Source: Neptunicella sp048268085 (GTDB lineage: Bacteria; Pseudomonadota; Gammaproteobacteria; Enterobacterales; Alteromonadaceae). Taken from it: a DNA stretch of 64,000 nt. The position numbers and the translations under genes are program-made. How positions within the stretch are numbered: position 1 is the first letter of the stretch; every line of letters begins with the position of its first letter. Positions 35,805 through 44,163 of the stretch are shown here, piece after piece. The stretch covers positions 1 through 64,000 of the forward strand of contig NZ_JBLWWF010000024.1 of the NCBI RefSeq assembly GCF_048268085.1, written 5' to 3'. The notes under the pieces were generated by a model. It searched no databases and had not been told where the DNA came from. It saw nothing but the letters and a program-made list of their open reading frames with translations.

Positions 35805-37523
35805 TCAGACTGGTATCAGTGCATCCACTAACAGTTGCACTGATACCCTGCCGCGAAACTCATTGATGTCGAGCTTATAGGCCAATTGTATCTGGCGCAC
35901 CTGCTTATTCGGCCACTGTTCAAGATCCACATTAAAAGCGATGGCATCAAACAATTCACCAGAGGCGCTGGCCACTTGCATTTTAAGATGCTTTTGTCCC
36001 ACTATTTTTTGTTCAACCAGATTAAACACACCATCAAATAACGGTTCTTCAAATCCCTGTCCCCAAGGCCCGGCTTGTTTTAACTCACGGGCGAAGTCCA
36101 GTGTTAGTTCACTGTCATCCAGCTCACCATCGGAAATCACTGCCCCTTGCAATTCGGTATCCTGTAACCATTGTTCCGCCACGTTATGAAAGGCGGATTC
36201 AAATGCGGATAAATTGGCTAGCGGCAGGGATAATCCGGCTGCCATGGCGTGACCACCAAACTTACTAATCAAACCAGGATAGCGGCTGTTAATATCTTCC
36301 AACAAATCACGAATATGCAAACCGGGAATGGAACGTGCCGAGCCTTTAATAACCTCGTCGTCCTGATGAGCAAAAGCAATGGTAGGGCGAAAATACTTTT
36401 CTTTGATTCGCCCGGCCAATATGCCAATCACCCCTTGATGCCAATCCGCTTGATAGAGGCACAATCCATAAGGTAATGCCTGGTCGGATAAACGAAGTGA
36501 ATCCAATGCTTTAACCGCTTCTTGCTGCATCGATGCTTCTATTTCACGCCGTTCACGATTTAGACTATCCAGCTGCACGGCCATGGCTCTGGCCTGCCCC
36601 ATATCATCGGTTAGCAAGCATTCAATGCCCTGCGACATATCGTCTAAACGTCCTGCCGCATTGAGCCGAGGACCGATCACAAAACCAAGATCAGATGCGG
36701 CTAAATTAGCCTGCTTACGACCCGCTACTTCAAACATGGCAGTAATTCCCGGACGACACTGACCGGAACGAATACGTTGAATACCTTGATGAACTAAAAT
36801 ACGATTATTCTGATCCAGCTTAACCACGTCAGCAACCGTGCCCAAAGCGACAATATCCAGCAACTGGGCTAAATTCGGTTCTGCCTTGTCCACAAACCAA
36901 TCCCGTTTTTTAAGCTCTGCTTTGAGTGCCAGCATCATATAAAACGCGACGCCCACCCCTGCCAGATGTTTGGATGGAAAGTCGCACTGCGGCTGATTGG
37001 GATTTACAATCGCGTGGGCATTGGGCAGCGTTTCAGCGGGTAAATGGTGATCGGTAATTATCACCTCAATGCCCAGCGCTCTGGCCCTATCCACGCCCTT
37101 TAGGCAAGCGATACCACTATCTACGGTCATAATCAGTTGGGCTTGTTGCTGATGGGCAACATCAACAATTTCCGGACTGAGTCCGTAGCCAAAATCAAAG
37201 CGGTTAGGTACCAGATAATCATGCTGTTGACTGCCTAAACGAGTTAACGCCAGCATGCACAGTGCCGTACTGGTGGCGCCATCAGCATCAAAATCGCCGA
37301 CAATGACGATCTTACGCTGTGCCACAATCGCGTCAGCCAAATATTGTGCCGCCGACAAGATACCTTTTAACTGATTAAAATGTGCCAATCCGTTCAGACT
37401 GGTATTAATTTGTTGCTCTGACTGAATTCCCCGAGCCGCATAAATCTGCAGTAAACGCTCGGGGAAACGTGTTTGGGTAGAAAATAGCGCCGCTGACTTG
37501 CGACGCTTGATATTGACGCTCAT
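35805..37523 (-). CDS. recJ: Single-strand DNA 5'-3' exonuclease
   Basis: 572 residues (E. coli 577). DHH-superfamily motifs: GDFDADGATSTAL (near 75-87), MTVDSG, TDHHLP (near 157-162), and the DHHA1 domain with SRSIPG-like SARSIPGLHIRDLL and KFGGHAMAAGL. Digests ssDNA during recombination and mismatch repair. Third gene of the xerD-dsbC-recJ order known from E. coli, 24 bp after dsbC. Confidence 0.97.
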   Translation of the reverse strand: MSVNIKRRKSAALFSTQTRFPERLLQIYAARGIQSEQQINTSLNGLAHFNQLKGILSAAQYLADAIVAQRKIVIVGDFDADGATSTALCMLALTRLGSQQHDYLVPNRFDFGYGLSPEIVDVAHQQQAQLIMTVDSGIACLKGVDRARALGIEVIITDHHLPAETLPNAHAIVNPNQPQCDFPSKHLAGVGVAFYMMLALKAELKKRDWFVDKAEPNLAQLLDIVALGTVADVVKLDQNNRILVHQGIQRIRSGQCRPGITAMFEVAGRKQANLAASDLGFVIGPRLNAAGRLDDMSQGIECLLTDDMGQARAMAVQLDSLNRERREIEASMQQEAVKALDSLRLSDQALPYGLCLYQADWHQGVIGILAGRIKEKYFRPTIAFAHQDDEVIKGSARSIPGLHIRDLLEDINSRYPGLISKFGGHAMAAGLSLPLANLSAFESAFHNVAEQWLQDTELQGAVISDGELDDSELTLDFARELKQAGPWGQGFEEPLFDGVFNLVEQKIVGQKHLKMQVASASGELFDAIAFNVDLEQWPNKQVRQIQLAYKLDINEFRGRVSVQLLVDALIPV

Positions 37524-37547
37524 AAACAGTTAAGTAAGTGACAATAA

Positions 37548-38276
37548 TTAAAGATCACTTAATGTCGCCAACAATTGCATCGGCGGTTGATAACCGGGGA
37601 TAAGCGTACCATTTTGAGTGATGATTGAAGGCGTCGCATTCACTCCGACTTGCAAGGCAAATTCATATTCACTGCGTACTTTATTATCACAGGTTTTAGC
37701 CACCACATTAGCGCCTTCTTTTGCCTCGGTCAGTGCTTCTTTCGGATCGTCTGCACACCAGATAGACACTAGGTCATCATAAGTTTGACTATTCAATCCC
37801 CCACGTGGAAACGGCAAATAATCAATAGTGATACCCAATTTATTGTACTGCTCAATTTGCGAGTGCAATTTACGGCAATATCCACAAGTAATATCAGTAA
37901 ATACCGAAATCCGATATTTTTCATTTTCAGCAGCAAAACGTATTGCGCTGCCGGAAAACTCTTTAATCCCCTCTTGACGCATGCCCGCCAAGGTTTGCTC
38001 TGTTTCGTTGACAATACCGTCATTAAGATTAAACAATCGGCCTTGCAACAAATATTTACCATCTGCGGAGCTATAAAAAACGCCTCTGTCGGTAATCAAT
38101 TCTTTTAATCCACTCACCGGCAAAGATTTAACCTGCTTAACCTGAATACCCAGATTTTGTAACAGGAAGGCTTTTAACTGGGCATCGCTATCTTTTAACC
38201 CGGTATCAGTACCTTGCGCCATACTCTGTTGGCTAGCCAACAACAATAAAAACGGAACAATTAGCTTTTTGATCAT
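37548..38276 (-). CDS. dsbC: Disulfide bond isomerase
   Basis: 242 residues. Signal peptide ends SMA (about 20). N-terminal dimerisation domain, then a thioredoxin fold with the active site CGYC (131-134) and the cis-Pro loop ATPSI. Corrects wrong disulfides in periplasmic proteins, kept reduced by DsbD. Sits between xerD and recJ as in E. coli. Confidence 0.96.
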   Translation of the reverse strand: MIKKLIVPFLLLLASQQSMAQGTDTGLKDSDAQLKAFLLQNLGIQVKQVKSLPVSGLKELITDRGVFYSSADGKYLLQGRLFNLNDGIVNETEQTLAGMRQEGIKEFSGSAIRFAAENEKYRISVFTDITCGYCRKLHSQIEQYNKLGITIDYLPFPRGGLNSQTYDDLVSIWCADDPKEALTEAKEGANVVAKTCDNKVRSEYEFALQVGVNATPSIITQNGTLIPGYQPPMQLLATLSDL

Positions 38277-38367
38277 GTAGGAATACTTCTTTTAGTTAAA
38301 ACCGGAATGTAGCTTAGACCGGTCAGGGCTAGTTATGATTGCATTGTATGTTATCGATGCGCAAAGT

Positions 38368-39282
38368 TCAGCCCCTTGGATGATGCTCAAGTATGACTTT
38401 TTGTAACCGTTGCGTGGCGACATGCGTATAAATTTGCGTGGTGGATAAATCACTATGTCCAAGTAGCATTTGAACTACCCGCAAGTCAGCACCGTGATTG
38501 AGTAAATGAGTGGCAAAGGCGTGTCGCAAGGTATGTGGCGATAACTCCACCCGAATATCAGAAGTTTTGGCATAATATTTAATCCGATGCCAAAACGTTT
38601 GCCGGGTCATTTGAGTCCCCCTATTGCTGGGAAACAACACATCGCTGCCGGTTTTAAGCAATAATCCCCGCCCTTGACGCATATAACGCTCTATCCACTC
38701 CAACGCTTCCTCGCCCAACGGAACCAGTCTTTCCTTGTTGCCCTTGCCTGTTACCCTGACAACGCCTTGCATCACGCTGAGCTGGTTAACCCTAAGGCTC
38801 ACTAATTCACTAACACGCAGTCCCGTGGCATATAACACTTCCAGCATGGCTTTATCACGCAGTTGCACCGGGTCATCAACCAACGGGGCGGCCAATAACG
38901 CCTCAACCTGTTGCTCGCTCAAGGTTTTTGGTAACGATTGGGGAATTTTAGGGTTTTGCAACAATCGCATTGGATCATCAGTACGTTGCTTGTGCTGTAA
39001 TTGGTATTGAATAAAATTGCGTAGACTACTCAAAAAACGTGATGTACTGCGTTCAGATAAACCTTGATCATAGCGATGAGCCAAATAAAAATTAATATCG
39101 TCGGTACTGAGCTCAGATAACAATATTTGCTGTTTCGCCACAAAACTCGATAGCTGTTTTAAATCACGCCCATATGCCGCAATGGTATTGTCGCTTAGGC
39201 CTTTTTCCAGCCACAGTGATTGCAGAAATAAATCGATATGCTGGCTATTTTGCTCCTCATAAGCACTGCTGTTATTTGTCAC
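38368..39282 (-). CDS. xerD: Site-specific tyrosine recombinase XerD
   Basis: 304 residues (E. coli 298). N-terminal SAM-like domain (about 12-100), catalytic residues visible as GLRVSELVSL (Arg), SPHTLRHAFATHLLNHGADLR (HxxR), LLGHSDLSTTQIYTH (His and Tyr nucleophile). Works with XerC at dif to resolve chromosome dimers. First of xerD-dsbC-recJ; the context separates it from XerC and from mobile integrases. Confidence 0.96.
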   Translation of the reverse strand: MTNNSSAYEEQNSQHIDLFLQSLWLEKGLSDNTIAAYGRDLKQLSSFVAKQQILLSELSTDDINFYLAHRYDQGLSERSTSRFLSSLRNFIQYQLQHKQRTDDPMRLLQNPKIPQSLPKTLSEQQVEALLAAPLVDDPVQLRDKAMLEVLYATGLRVSELVSLRVNQLSVMQGVVRVTGKGNKERLVPLGEEALEWIERYMRQGRGLLLKTGSDVLFPSNRGTQMTRQTFWHRIKYYAKTSDIRVELSPHTLRHAFATHLLNHGADLRVVQMLLGHSDLSTTQIYTHVATQRLQKVILEHHPRG

Positions 39283-39320
39283 GTTATACTCTGCGTTGCC
39301 CCGATTAACCGGGCTTTTAA

Positions 39321-40568
39321 TCAGTAAGATGCCTGGGCTTTAGGATAATGTGGAGAAAGAGTTTGGCGTACCCCATTGCCCCACACTATCGCTTGGTTAA
39401 ATAAGCTATGGAGCAGTTTTTGATCTACCGCCAGCTCTTTCGACAAACGAATAAGGTTAAGCCAATTGGCACTCTCAAAAGCTTTAGCCACCGATAGATA
39501 GTCGGCTAAACGCCCCTTTTCCCCCATCAACGCTTGCTTAATTTCAAGATCAATAGGCAGTTTGTTGACCACGTCATTTAGATTCTGACTCAGCAACGCA
39601 TCGAGTAGCGAAAATAATCCCACCAGAAATCCTTTAGGGGGATTATCCACATCTTTGCGAGCGTGACTGATCAACTCACAGAACTTGGCGCGCACCAACG
39701 ACATATGCAGCAATTCCATGGGTTTTTCATCACCCAGTTTCGCCAGCGCTAAAATGGAAATAAATTTCTTTAATTCAACTTCTCCCATGTAATTAAGCGC
39801 ATGACGCAATGAGGTTATTTCGTAACGTTTATTGACGGTAGGGTTATTAATAAAACGCAATAACATGTAAGCCAGCCCGACATCACGTTCCAAAATTGCA
39901 TTGACTCTATCGAAAGAAAAACTACTGTTGGCACTCTCTTTCATTAATTCAACTAATGCCAATTTGGAGGTAGGTAGATTTTTTTGTTTGATAACTTCAG
40001 GCTTAGCAAAAAAGTAGCCTTGGAACAGATTAAAGCCCAGATTGTTGTATAAATTAAACTCTTCATGAGTCTCTACTTTTTCAGCCAGCAATTGAATATT
40101 GGCCTTCTGCAGTTTCTCAATTTTGCCTGCGATGGTTTGATAATCGGACAGGTGAGTATCCACCTTAATAATATCGATATAGGGCATAAAAATGTCCCAA
40201 CGAGCATCGAAGGTATAATCATCCAAGGCCAATTTATAACCTTTATCTTTTATTTTCTTACAGGCATTCACCATTTCCTCAGTGGTGGGAATGGTCTCAA
40301 CGATTTCCACCACCACATGCTCGGGATCCAGCATGCTGGGAAAATCATTCAGTAAGCTATCGCGGTGAAAATTAATAAAGGAGGTTTTATGGCACGCAAT
40401 GTCCTCTAAACCTAGCGTGAGATGGTTATTTGCCAATATTCTGGAGGTGGCTTCGTCAGGCTGAATATTAGGAAAACAATTCTCCTTGCCATCTCGAAAC
40501 AATAGTTCGTAGGCACAAACGTTTTGATCCTTATCCATAATCGGCTGACGAGCAACATAAGCAAACAT
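39321..40568 (-). CDS. EAL/HDOD (YuxH-type) regulatory protein, degenerate EAL
   Basis: 415 residues. N-terminal EAL-like domain (about 1-200) with ARQPIMDKDQNVCAYELLF: the EAL signature is YELL and the catalytic DDFGTGYS is DDYTFDARW, so phosphodiesterase activity is not expected. C-terminal HDOD domain (about 205-400), a catalytically dead HD-like output module. Such proteins, for example CdgJ of Vibrio, influence motility and biofilm without turning over cyclic-di-GMP. Single gene. Confidence 0.88.
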   Translation of the reverse strand: MFAYVARQPIMDKDQNVCAYELLFRDGKENCFPNIQPDEATSRILANNHLTLGLEDIACHKTSFINFHRDSLLNDFPSMLDPEHVVVEIVETIPTTEEMVNACKKIKDKGYKLALDDYTFDARWDIFMPYIDIIKVDTHLSDYQTIAGKIEKLQKANIQLLAEKVETHEEFNLYNNLGFNLFQGYFFAKPEVIKQKNLPTSKLALVELMKESANSSFSFDRVNAILERDVGLAYMLLRFINNPTVNKRYEITSLRHALNYMGEVELKKFISILALAKLGDEKPMELLHMSLVRAKFCELISHARKDVDNPPKGFLVGLFSLLDALLSQNLNDVVNKLPIDLEIKQALMGEKGRLADYLSVAKAFESANWLNLIRLSKELAVDQKLLHSLFNQAIVWGNGVRQTLSPHYPKAQASY

Positions 40569-40770
40569 GACATTTTTCCTTGACTTTTTTTATCAATAAT
40601 TTTGCACATGAGCACTTTATCAGCAAGCGTGACATAGGCCAACAAATATAAGACATACAGCGACGGTTATTCTGCTGTGAATACACCACAATAAAATTCA
40701 AGCTGGACTGGATCTGAGCCGCACTTATCCGCACAATACAGCGGATTAGGATCCAACTAGGAAATCTGTA

Positions 40771-41286
40771 ATGGCAGCAACAATTGGCCTGTTTTATGGT
40801 TCAACAACGTGTTACACCGAAATGGCCGCCGAAAAAATTCAGCAAGCACTGGGGGAAGAGCTGGTTGATTTGCACAATATCAAAGAGGTTGAGCTGTCTC
40901 TGGCTGAACAATACGACATTTTGATTTTTGGGATCTCAACCTGGGATTTCGGTGAACTACAGGAAGATTGGGAATCACATTGGGATGACATACGTTCATT
41001 AAACTTAGTCGATAAGACCGTTGCATTGTTCGGTTTAGGCGATCAAATTGGTTATGCTGACTGGTTTCAGGATGCACTGGGATTGTTGCATGATGAGTTA
41101 CTGTTGCTAGATTGCCAGATTATCGGTTACTGGCCCAATCAAGGTTATGAATTCAATGCCTCAAAGGGCTTAACTGATGATAAATCTCACTTTGTCGGTT
41201 TGTCTCTTGACGATGAAAATCAATATGATTTAACCGAACAACGTATCAACCAATGGACCGAATCCCTGCTTGAACAATTGAGTTAA
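40771..41286 (+). CDS. fldB: Flavodoxin
   Basis: 171 residues. FMN phosphate loop YGSTTCYTEMAAEKI (8-22), STWDFGELQEDW (first flavin-stacking loop) and GLGDQIGYADWFQDALG (second). The CYTE form of the loop and the place next to xerD-dsbC-recJ, where E. coli has fldB divergently, favour FldB over FldA. Electron carrier for reductive enzymes. AGGA lies 8 nt before the ATG. Confidence 0.93.
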   Translation: MAATIGLFYGSTTCYTEMAAEKIQQALGEELVDLHNIKEVELSLAEQYDILIFGISTWDFGELQEDWESHWDDIRSLNLVDKTVALFGLGDQIGYADWFQDALGLLHDELLLLDCQIIGYWPNQGYEFNASKGLTDDKSHFVGLSLDDENQYDLTEQRINQWTESLLEQLS

Positions 41287-41653
41287 ATCGATAATGAACA
41301 TGAATGAGTGCTTCGAACAATCAGCAAAATACATGCATCCCTTAGCCTAATTGCCCCTCAATGCGATTAATGACTCATTAAGCTGCCTATTTTTCAGTCA
41401 ACTACATACCCACGTATAGAAATACATACCCGAAAGTAGCCATTCACCCATACTCATCCGATGACATCCTATAGATAAGTCAATGATTTTTCTCTAGTAT
41501 TCGCGCCCCTGATTATGAGGTTGTTTAACTTTTATACATATTTAGTGAAGTCGGAGCGTTATTTCGATTGATTTAACGTCGATCATAAACCTGATGCCTG
41601 ATGTACTAATTAAGCAGATAAAAGCCCCCCTCGTATTCATATTAGCCTGATTT

Positions 41654-41672
41654 GTAAAGGATTTACCTTTAC
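41654..41672 (+). promoter_or_regulatory. Leader hairpin 1 before the porin gene
   Basis: GTAAAGG-ATTTA-CCTTTAC, a perfect 7-bp stem with a 5-nt loop, 64 bp before the porin start. Confidence 0.4.
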
Positions 41673-41683
41673 AGCTGGCAAAT

Positions 41684-41708
41684 AGAAACTACTTTTAAAG
41701 TAGTTTCT
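41684..41708 (+). promoter_or_regulatory. Leader inverted repeat 2 before the porin gene
   Basis: Two perfect 12-base arms (AGAAACTACTTT and AAAGTAGTTTCT) around one base, ending 27 bp before the porin ATG. It could be an operator palindrome or an RNA hairpin close to the ribosome site (AAGGTG). Direction of any effect is unknown. Confidence 0.45.
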
Positions 41709-41735
41709 GTCCATTAATTGTTAAAAGGTGTAGAG

Positions 41736-42908
41736 ATGAAAAAATCCTCAATATTGGTGTTTCTAACCGCGTTTATTTGTTTTAGCGCAACGGCTGAAAT
41801 TAACTTTTCAGGTTTTGGAACTATCGCCGGTGGCATGACATCTAGCAGTGACGAGTATTTAGATGGTTACAATGATGACTTTGATATGAAAGCTGGGTCA
41901 TTTTTTGCCATTCAGGGAAGCTCTGACTTAGGTGATGGCCTTACTGCGACAATACAAATCATGTCCCGTGGTGACAACGATTGGGATCCAAAATTTTCAT
42001 GGGCCTATTTAAGCTATGAAGCGAATGATCAATGGCGCCTTTTACTGGGCCGTCAACGTGCTCCATTATTTCTCTACTCTGACTACCTGGATGTATCCTA
42101 TGCGTATCACTGGATCCGTCCGCCAACTGCAGTTTATGACTTACCCTTTGATTCCTTTGATGGTATCGGTTCTATCTACACCGCCAACTTCGATGACTCC
42201 ACATTAACGACTCATGTGGTTTTTGGTAACAATACCGATAAGCAGGTGTTATTTTCAGGTACACCAATTCAAACCGAATTTAAACAGATATTGGGTGGCT
42301 CGCTAACTTGGAATTATGACTGGTTAACCCTGCGTGGAGCTTATTTCCAAAGCGATCTGACCTTCCCGTTTGAGCAAGGTGCTGCCAATAGTACCGCTGC
42401 CGATTTAGCCGCTTTACAGGCCGGATGGGGGCAAACTCCGTTCGCTTATATTGGTAATGAATTAGCCGTTAATGACGACAAAGGGGTATTTACTGAATTA
42501 GGGTTACAAATCGATAAAAACGACTGGTTATTTATTGCTGAAGTGACCAAAGTAACAATCGACCATACTATCTTGCCTGAACAATCTTCCTGGTATACCT
42601 CATTAGGTAAACGTATGGGCAGCGTGATGTTACATGCGACTTATGGTGTCAATAAAGATACCGACAAATCTCATCTTTTAGCCAATAGCGATGTCCCTCT
42701 GGGCGTTGATCCTGGCCTGGATTATCTGTATGGCGTCACTCAAGGTGCTATCGCCAGCCTGGAAGATGATAGTCCATTTTATACTATTGGTGCGCGTTGG
42801 GATTTCCACGATTCAGCCGCTGTAAAATTTGAATTTACCAATACCAAAAACCAGATCACAGATAAAGACGCCAATCTGTTTCAGGTTGCCATCGTTAGCG
42901 TATTTTAA
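41736..42908 (+). CDS. Outer-membrane porin
   Basis: 390 residues from ATG 41736 (AAAAGGTG upstream). Signal peptide ends ATA (about 20). The mature start EINFSGFGTIAGGM, alternating polar/apolar strands, tyrosine-tryptophan girdles (WAYLSYEANDQWRLLLGRQRAP) and a C-terminal Phe preceded by FQVAIVSV fit a 16-strand porin. The YFQ- and LGRQ-type motifs resemble marine porins with unknown specificity. Six bp before the small PstS-like gene, so passage of an anion such as phosphate is a fair inference. Confidence 0.8.
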   Translation: MKKSSILVFLTAFICFSATAEINFSGFGTIAGGMTSSSDEYLDGYNDDFDMKAGSFFAIQGSSDLGDGLTATIQIMSRGDNDWDPKFSWAYLSYEANDQWRLLLGRQRAPLFLYSDYLDVSYAYHWIRPPTAVYDLPFDSFDGIGSIYTANFDDSTLTTHVVFGNNTDKQVLFSGTPIQTEFKQILGGSLTWNYDWLTLRGAYFQSDLTFPFEQGAANSTAADLAALQAGWGQTPFAYIGNELAVNDDKGVFTELGLQIDKNDWLFIAEVTKVTIDHTILPEQSSWYTSLGKRMGSVMLHATYGVNKDTDKSHLLANSDVPLGVDPGLDYLYGVTQGAIASLEDDSPFYTIGARWDFHDSAAVKFEFTNTKNQITDKDANLFQVAIVSVF

Positions 42909-42914
42909 GGAAAA

Positions 42915-43334
42915 ATGAATATGAAAAAGTTATTAACCTTAGCCACCTTCATTTCCACCTTATTGTTTAGCCAACTGGCTAGTGCTGACGTTGCCGTCAT
43001 TGTTAATCCAGCAAATGGCGCAACCATCAGTCAGGACGAAGTCACTAAACTATTCCTTGGTAAAGACAAAAGCTTTAGCAATGGTGAAAGTGCGGTACCG
43101 ATTAATCAGCAAGGTGATTTATCCGAGGAGTTCAATACCAAGGTATTAAACAAATCAGGCAGCCAAATTAAAGCGTATTGGTCCAAGTTGGTTTTTACTG
43201 GTAAAGGAACGCCACCGAAAGAAGTTAACAGTGATGATGAAGTGAAAAAACTCGTTGCTGCCAATCCCAATATTATTGGCTATATTGATGCGGCTAAAGT
43301 AGATGCTTCCGTTAAGGTCGTGTTAACCCTTTAG
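42915..43334 (+). CDS. Small PstS-like phosphate/anion-binding periplasmic protein
   Basis: 139 residues; ATG 42915 or the MKK start at 42921. Signal peptide ends ASA. The mature VAVIVNPANGATISQDEVTKLFLGKDKSFSNG and WSKLVFTGKGTPP are typical of short phosphate ABC transporter substrate-binding-like proteins, about one lobe of PstS. No permease is present. Paired with the porin gene and closed by a strong terminator. Confidence 0.82.
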   Translation: MNMKKLLTLATFISTLLFSQLASADVAVIVNPANGATISQDEVTKLFLGKDKSFSNGESAVPINQQGDLSEEFNTKVLNKSGSQIKAYWSKLVFTGKGTPPKEVNSDDEVKKLVAANPNIIGYIDAAKVDASVKVVLTL

Positions 43335-43360
43335 TACTTGCTACCTTAAGTATTATTAAT

Positions 43361-43388
43361 AAAACACCCGCTGTATAGCGGGTGTTTT
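43361..43388. terminator. Strong bidirectional terminator
   Basis: A perfect 12-bp stem (AAAACACCCGCT with AGCGGGTGTTTT) and a GTAT loop between the convergent PstS-like and carbonic anhydrase genes. T-runs are available on both strands. Confidence 0.92.
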
Positions 43389-43406
43389 GGTTTTATCGGT
43401 ATTACA

Positions 43407-44036
43407 TTATTTAATACGATGGGTTTGCGCGATTTCATCCGGATTCGTTATGCAAACATCCAAATCGCGAATAATGCCGTCATCAATGCTGTATATCCAA
43501 CCGTGCACTGCTAATTGTTGACCCGATTTCCATGCATTTTGCACAATAGTGGTATGACAGACATTGGCAACCTGAGCAATCACATTCATCTCACACAAGC
43601 GATCAACTTTGGCTTTTTCGTCTTCAATTTCATCAATTTCTTGTTGATTATGTCGATAAATATCTTTGATATTGCGCAACCAGTTATCGATCAAACCGTG
43701 TTCCTGATTACCCAGAGCTGCTTTCACGCCTCCACAACCATAGTGACCGCTAACAATAATATGCTTAACTTTTAATACCTCAACAGCATATTGGATCACC
43801 GATAAGCAATTTAAATCCGTATGGATCACCAAATTGGCAATATTACGGTGAACAAAAATTTCTCCCGGCATCATATCAACGATTTCACTAGCCGGTACTC
43901 GGCTGTCAGAACAGCCTATCCATAGATATTCGGGATTTTGCTGTTTGGATAGTTTGCTAAAAAAGTCAGGATCCTGCTTTTTTATTCTATTAGCCCAATT
44001 TCTATTATTTTCAAAAAAATTACTTAAAACTCGCAT
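43407..44036 (-). CDS. can: Beta-class carbonic anhydrase
   Basis: 209 residues. Zinc ligands Cys42 in CSDSR (with Asp44-Arg46 dyad), His98 and Cys101 in SGHYGCGGV. Length and DxR dyad match E. coli Can. Interconverts carbon dioxide and bicarbonate, needed for growth in air. Single gene; convergent with the porin pair. Confidence 0.96.
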   Translation of the reverse strand: MRVLSNFFENNRNWANRIKKQDPDFFSKLSKQQNPEYLWIGCSDSRVPASEIVDMMPGEIFVHRNIANLVIHTDLNCLSVIQYAVEVLKVKHIIVSGHYGCGGVKAALGNQEHGLIDNWLRNIKDIYRHNQQEIDEIEDEKAKVDRLCEMNVIAQVANVCHTTIVQNAWKSGQQLAVHGWIYSIDDGIIRDLDVCITNPDEIAQTHRIK

Positions 44037-44163
44037 AAGCCGCCATTGTTATTTTGTTGAATAAAAATTTAAACACGAAGTTATTTGAGCGGATAAAATA
44101 GCAAATTAACGCTCGGGAAGGGAAAAAAATACGTAAATAAAACTAAAATAATAACTGGTCTGT

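Larger units (their letters stand above)
41287..41735 (+). other. Long leader region upstream of the porin gene
   Basis: 449 bp without a supportable gene. The last 80 bp hold two consecutive hairpins (41654-41672 and 41684-41708) just before the start codon; the rest shows no motif that I can name. The porin promoter must lie here. Confidence 0.45.

Noticed and set aside
39298..39314. Short GCCC/GGGC hairpin between xerD and the EAL/HDOD gene
   Set aside because: Only 4 bp of stem and no T-run on the strand of the gene that ends there.
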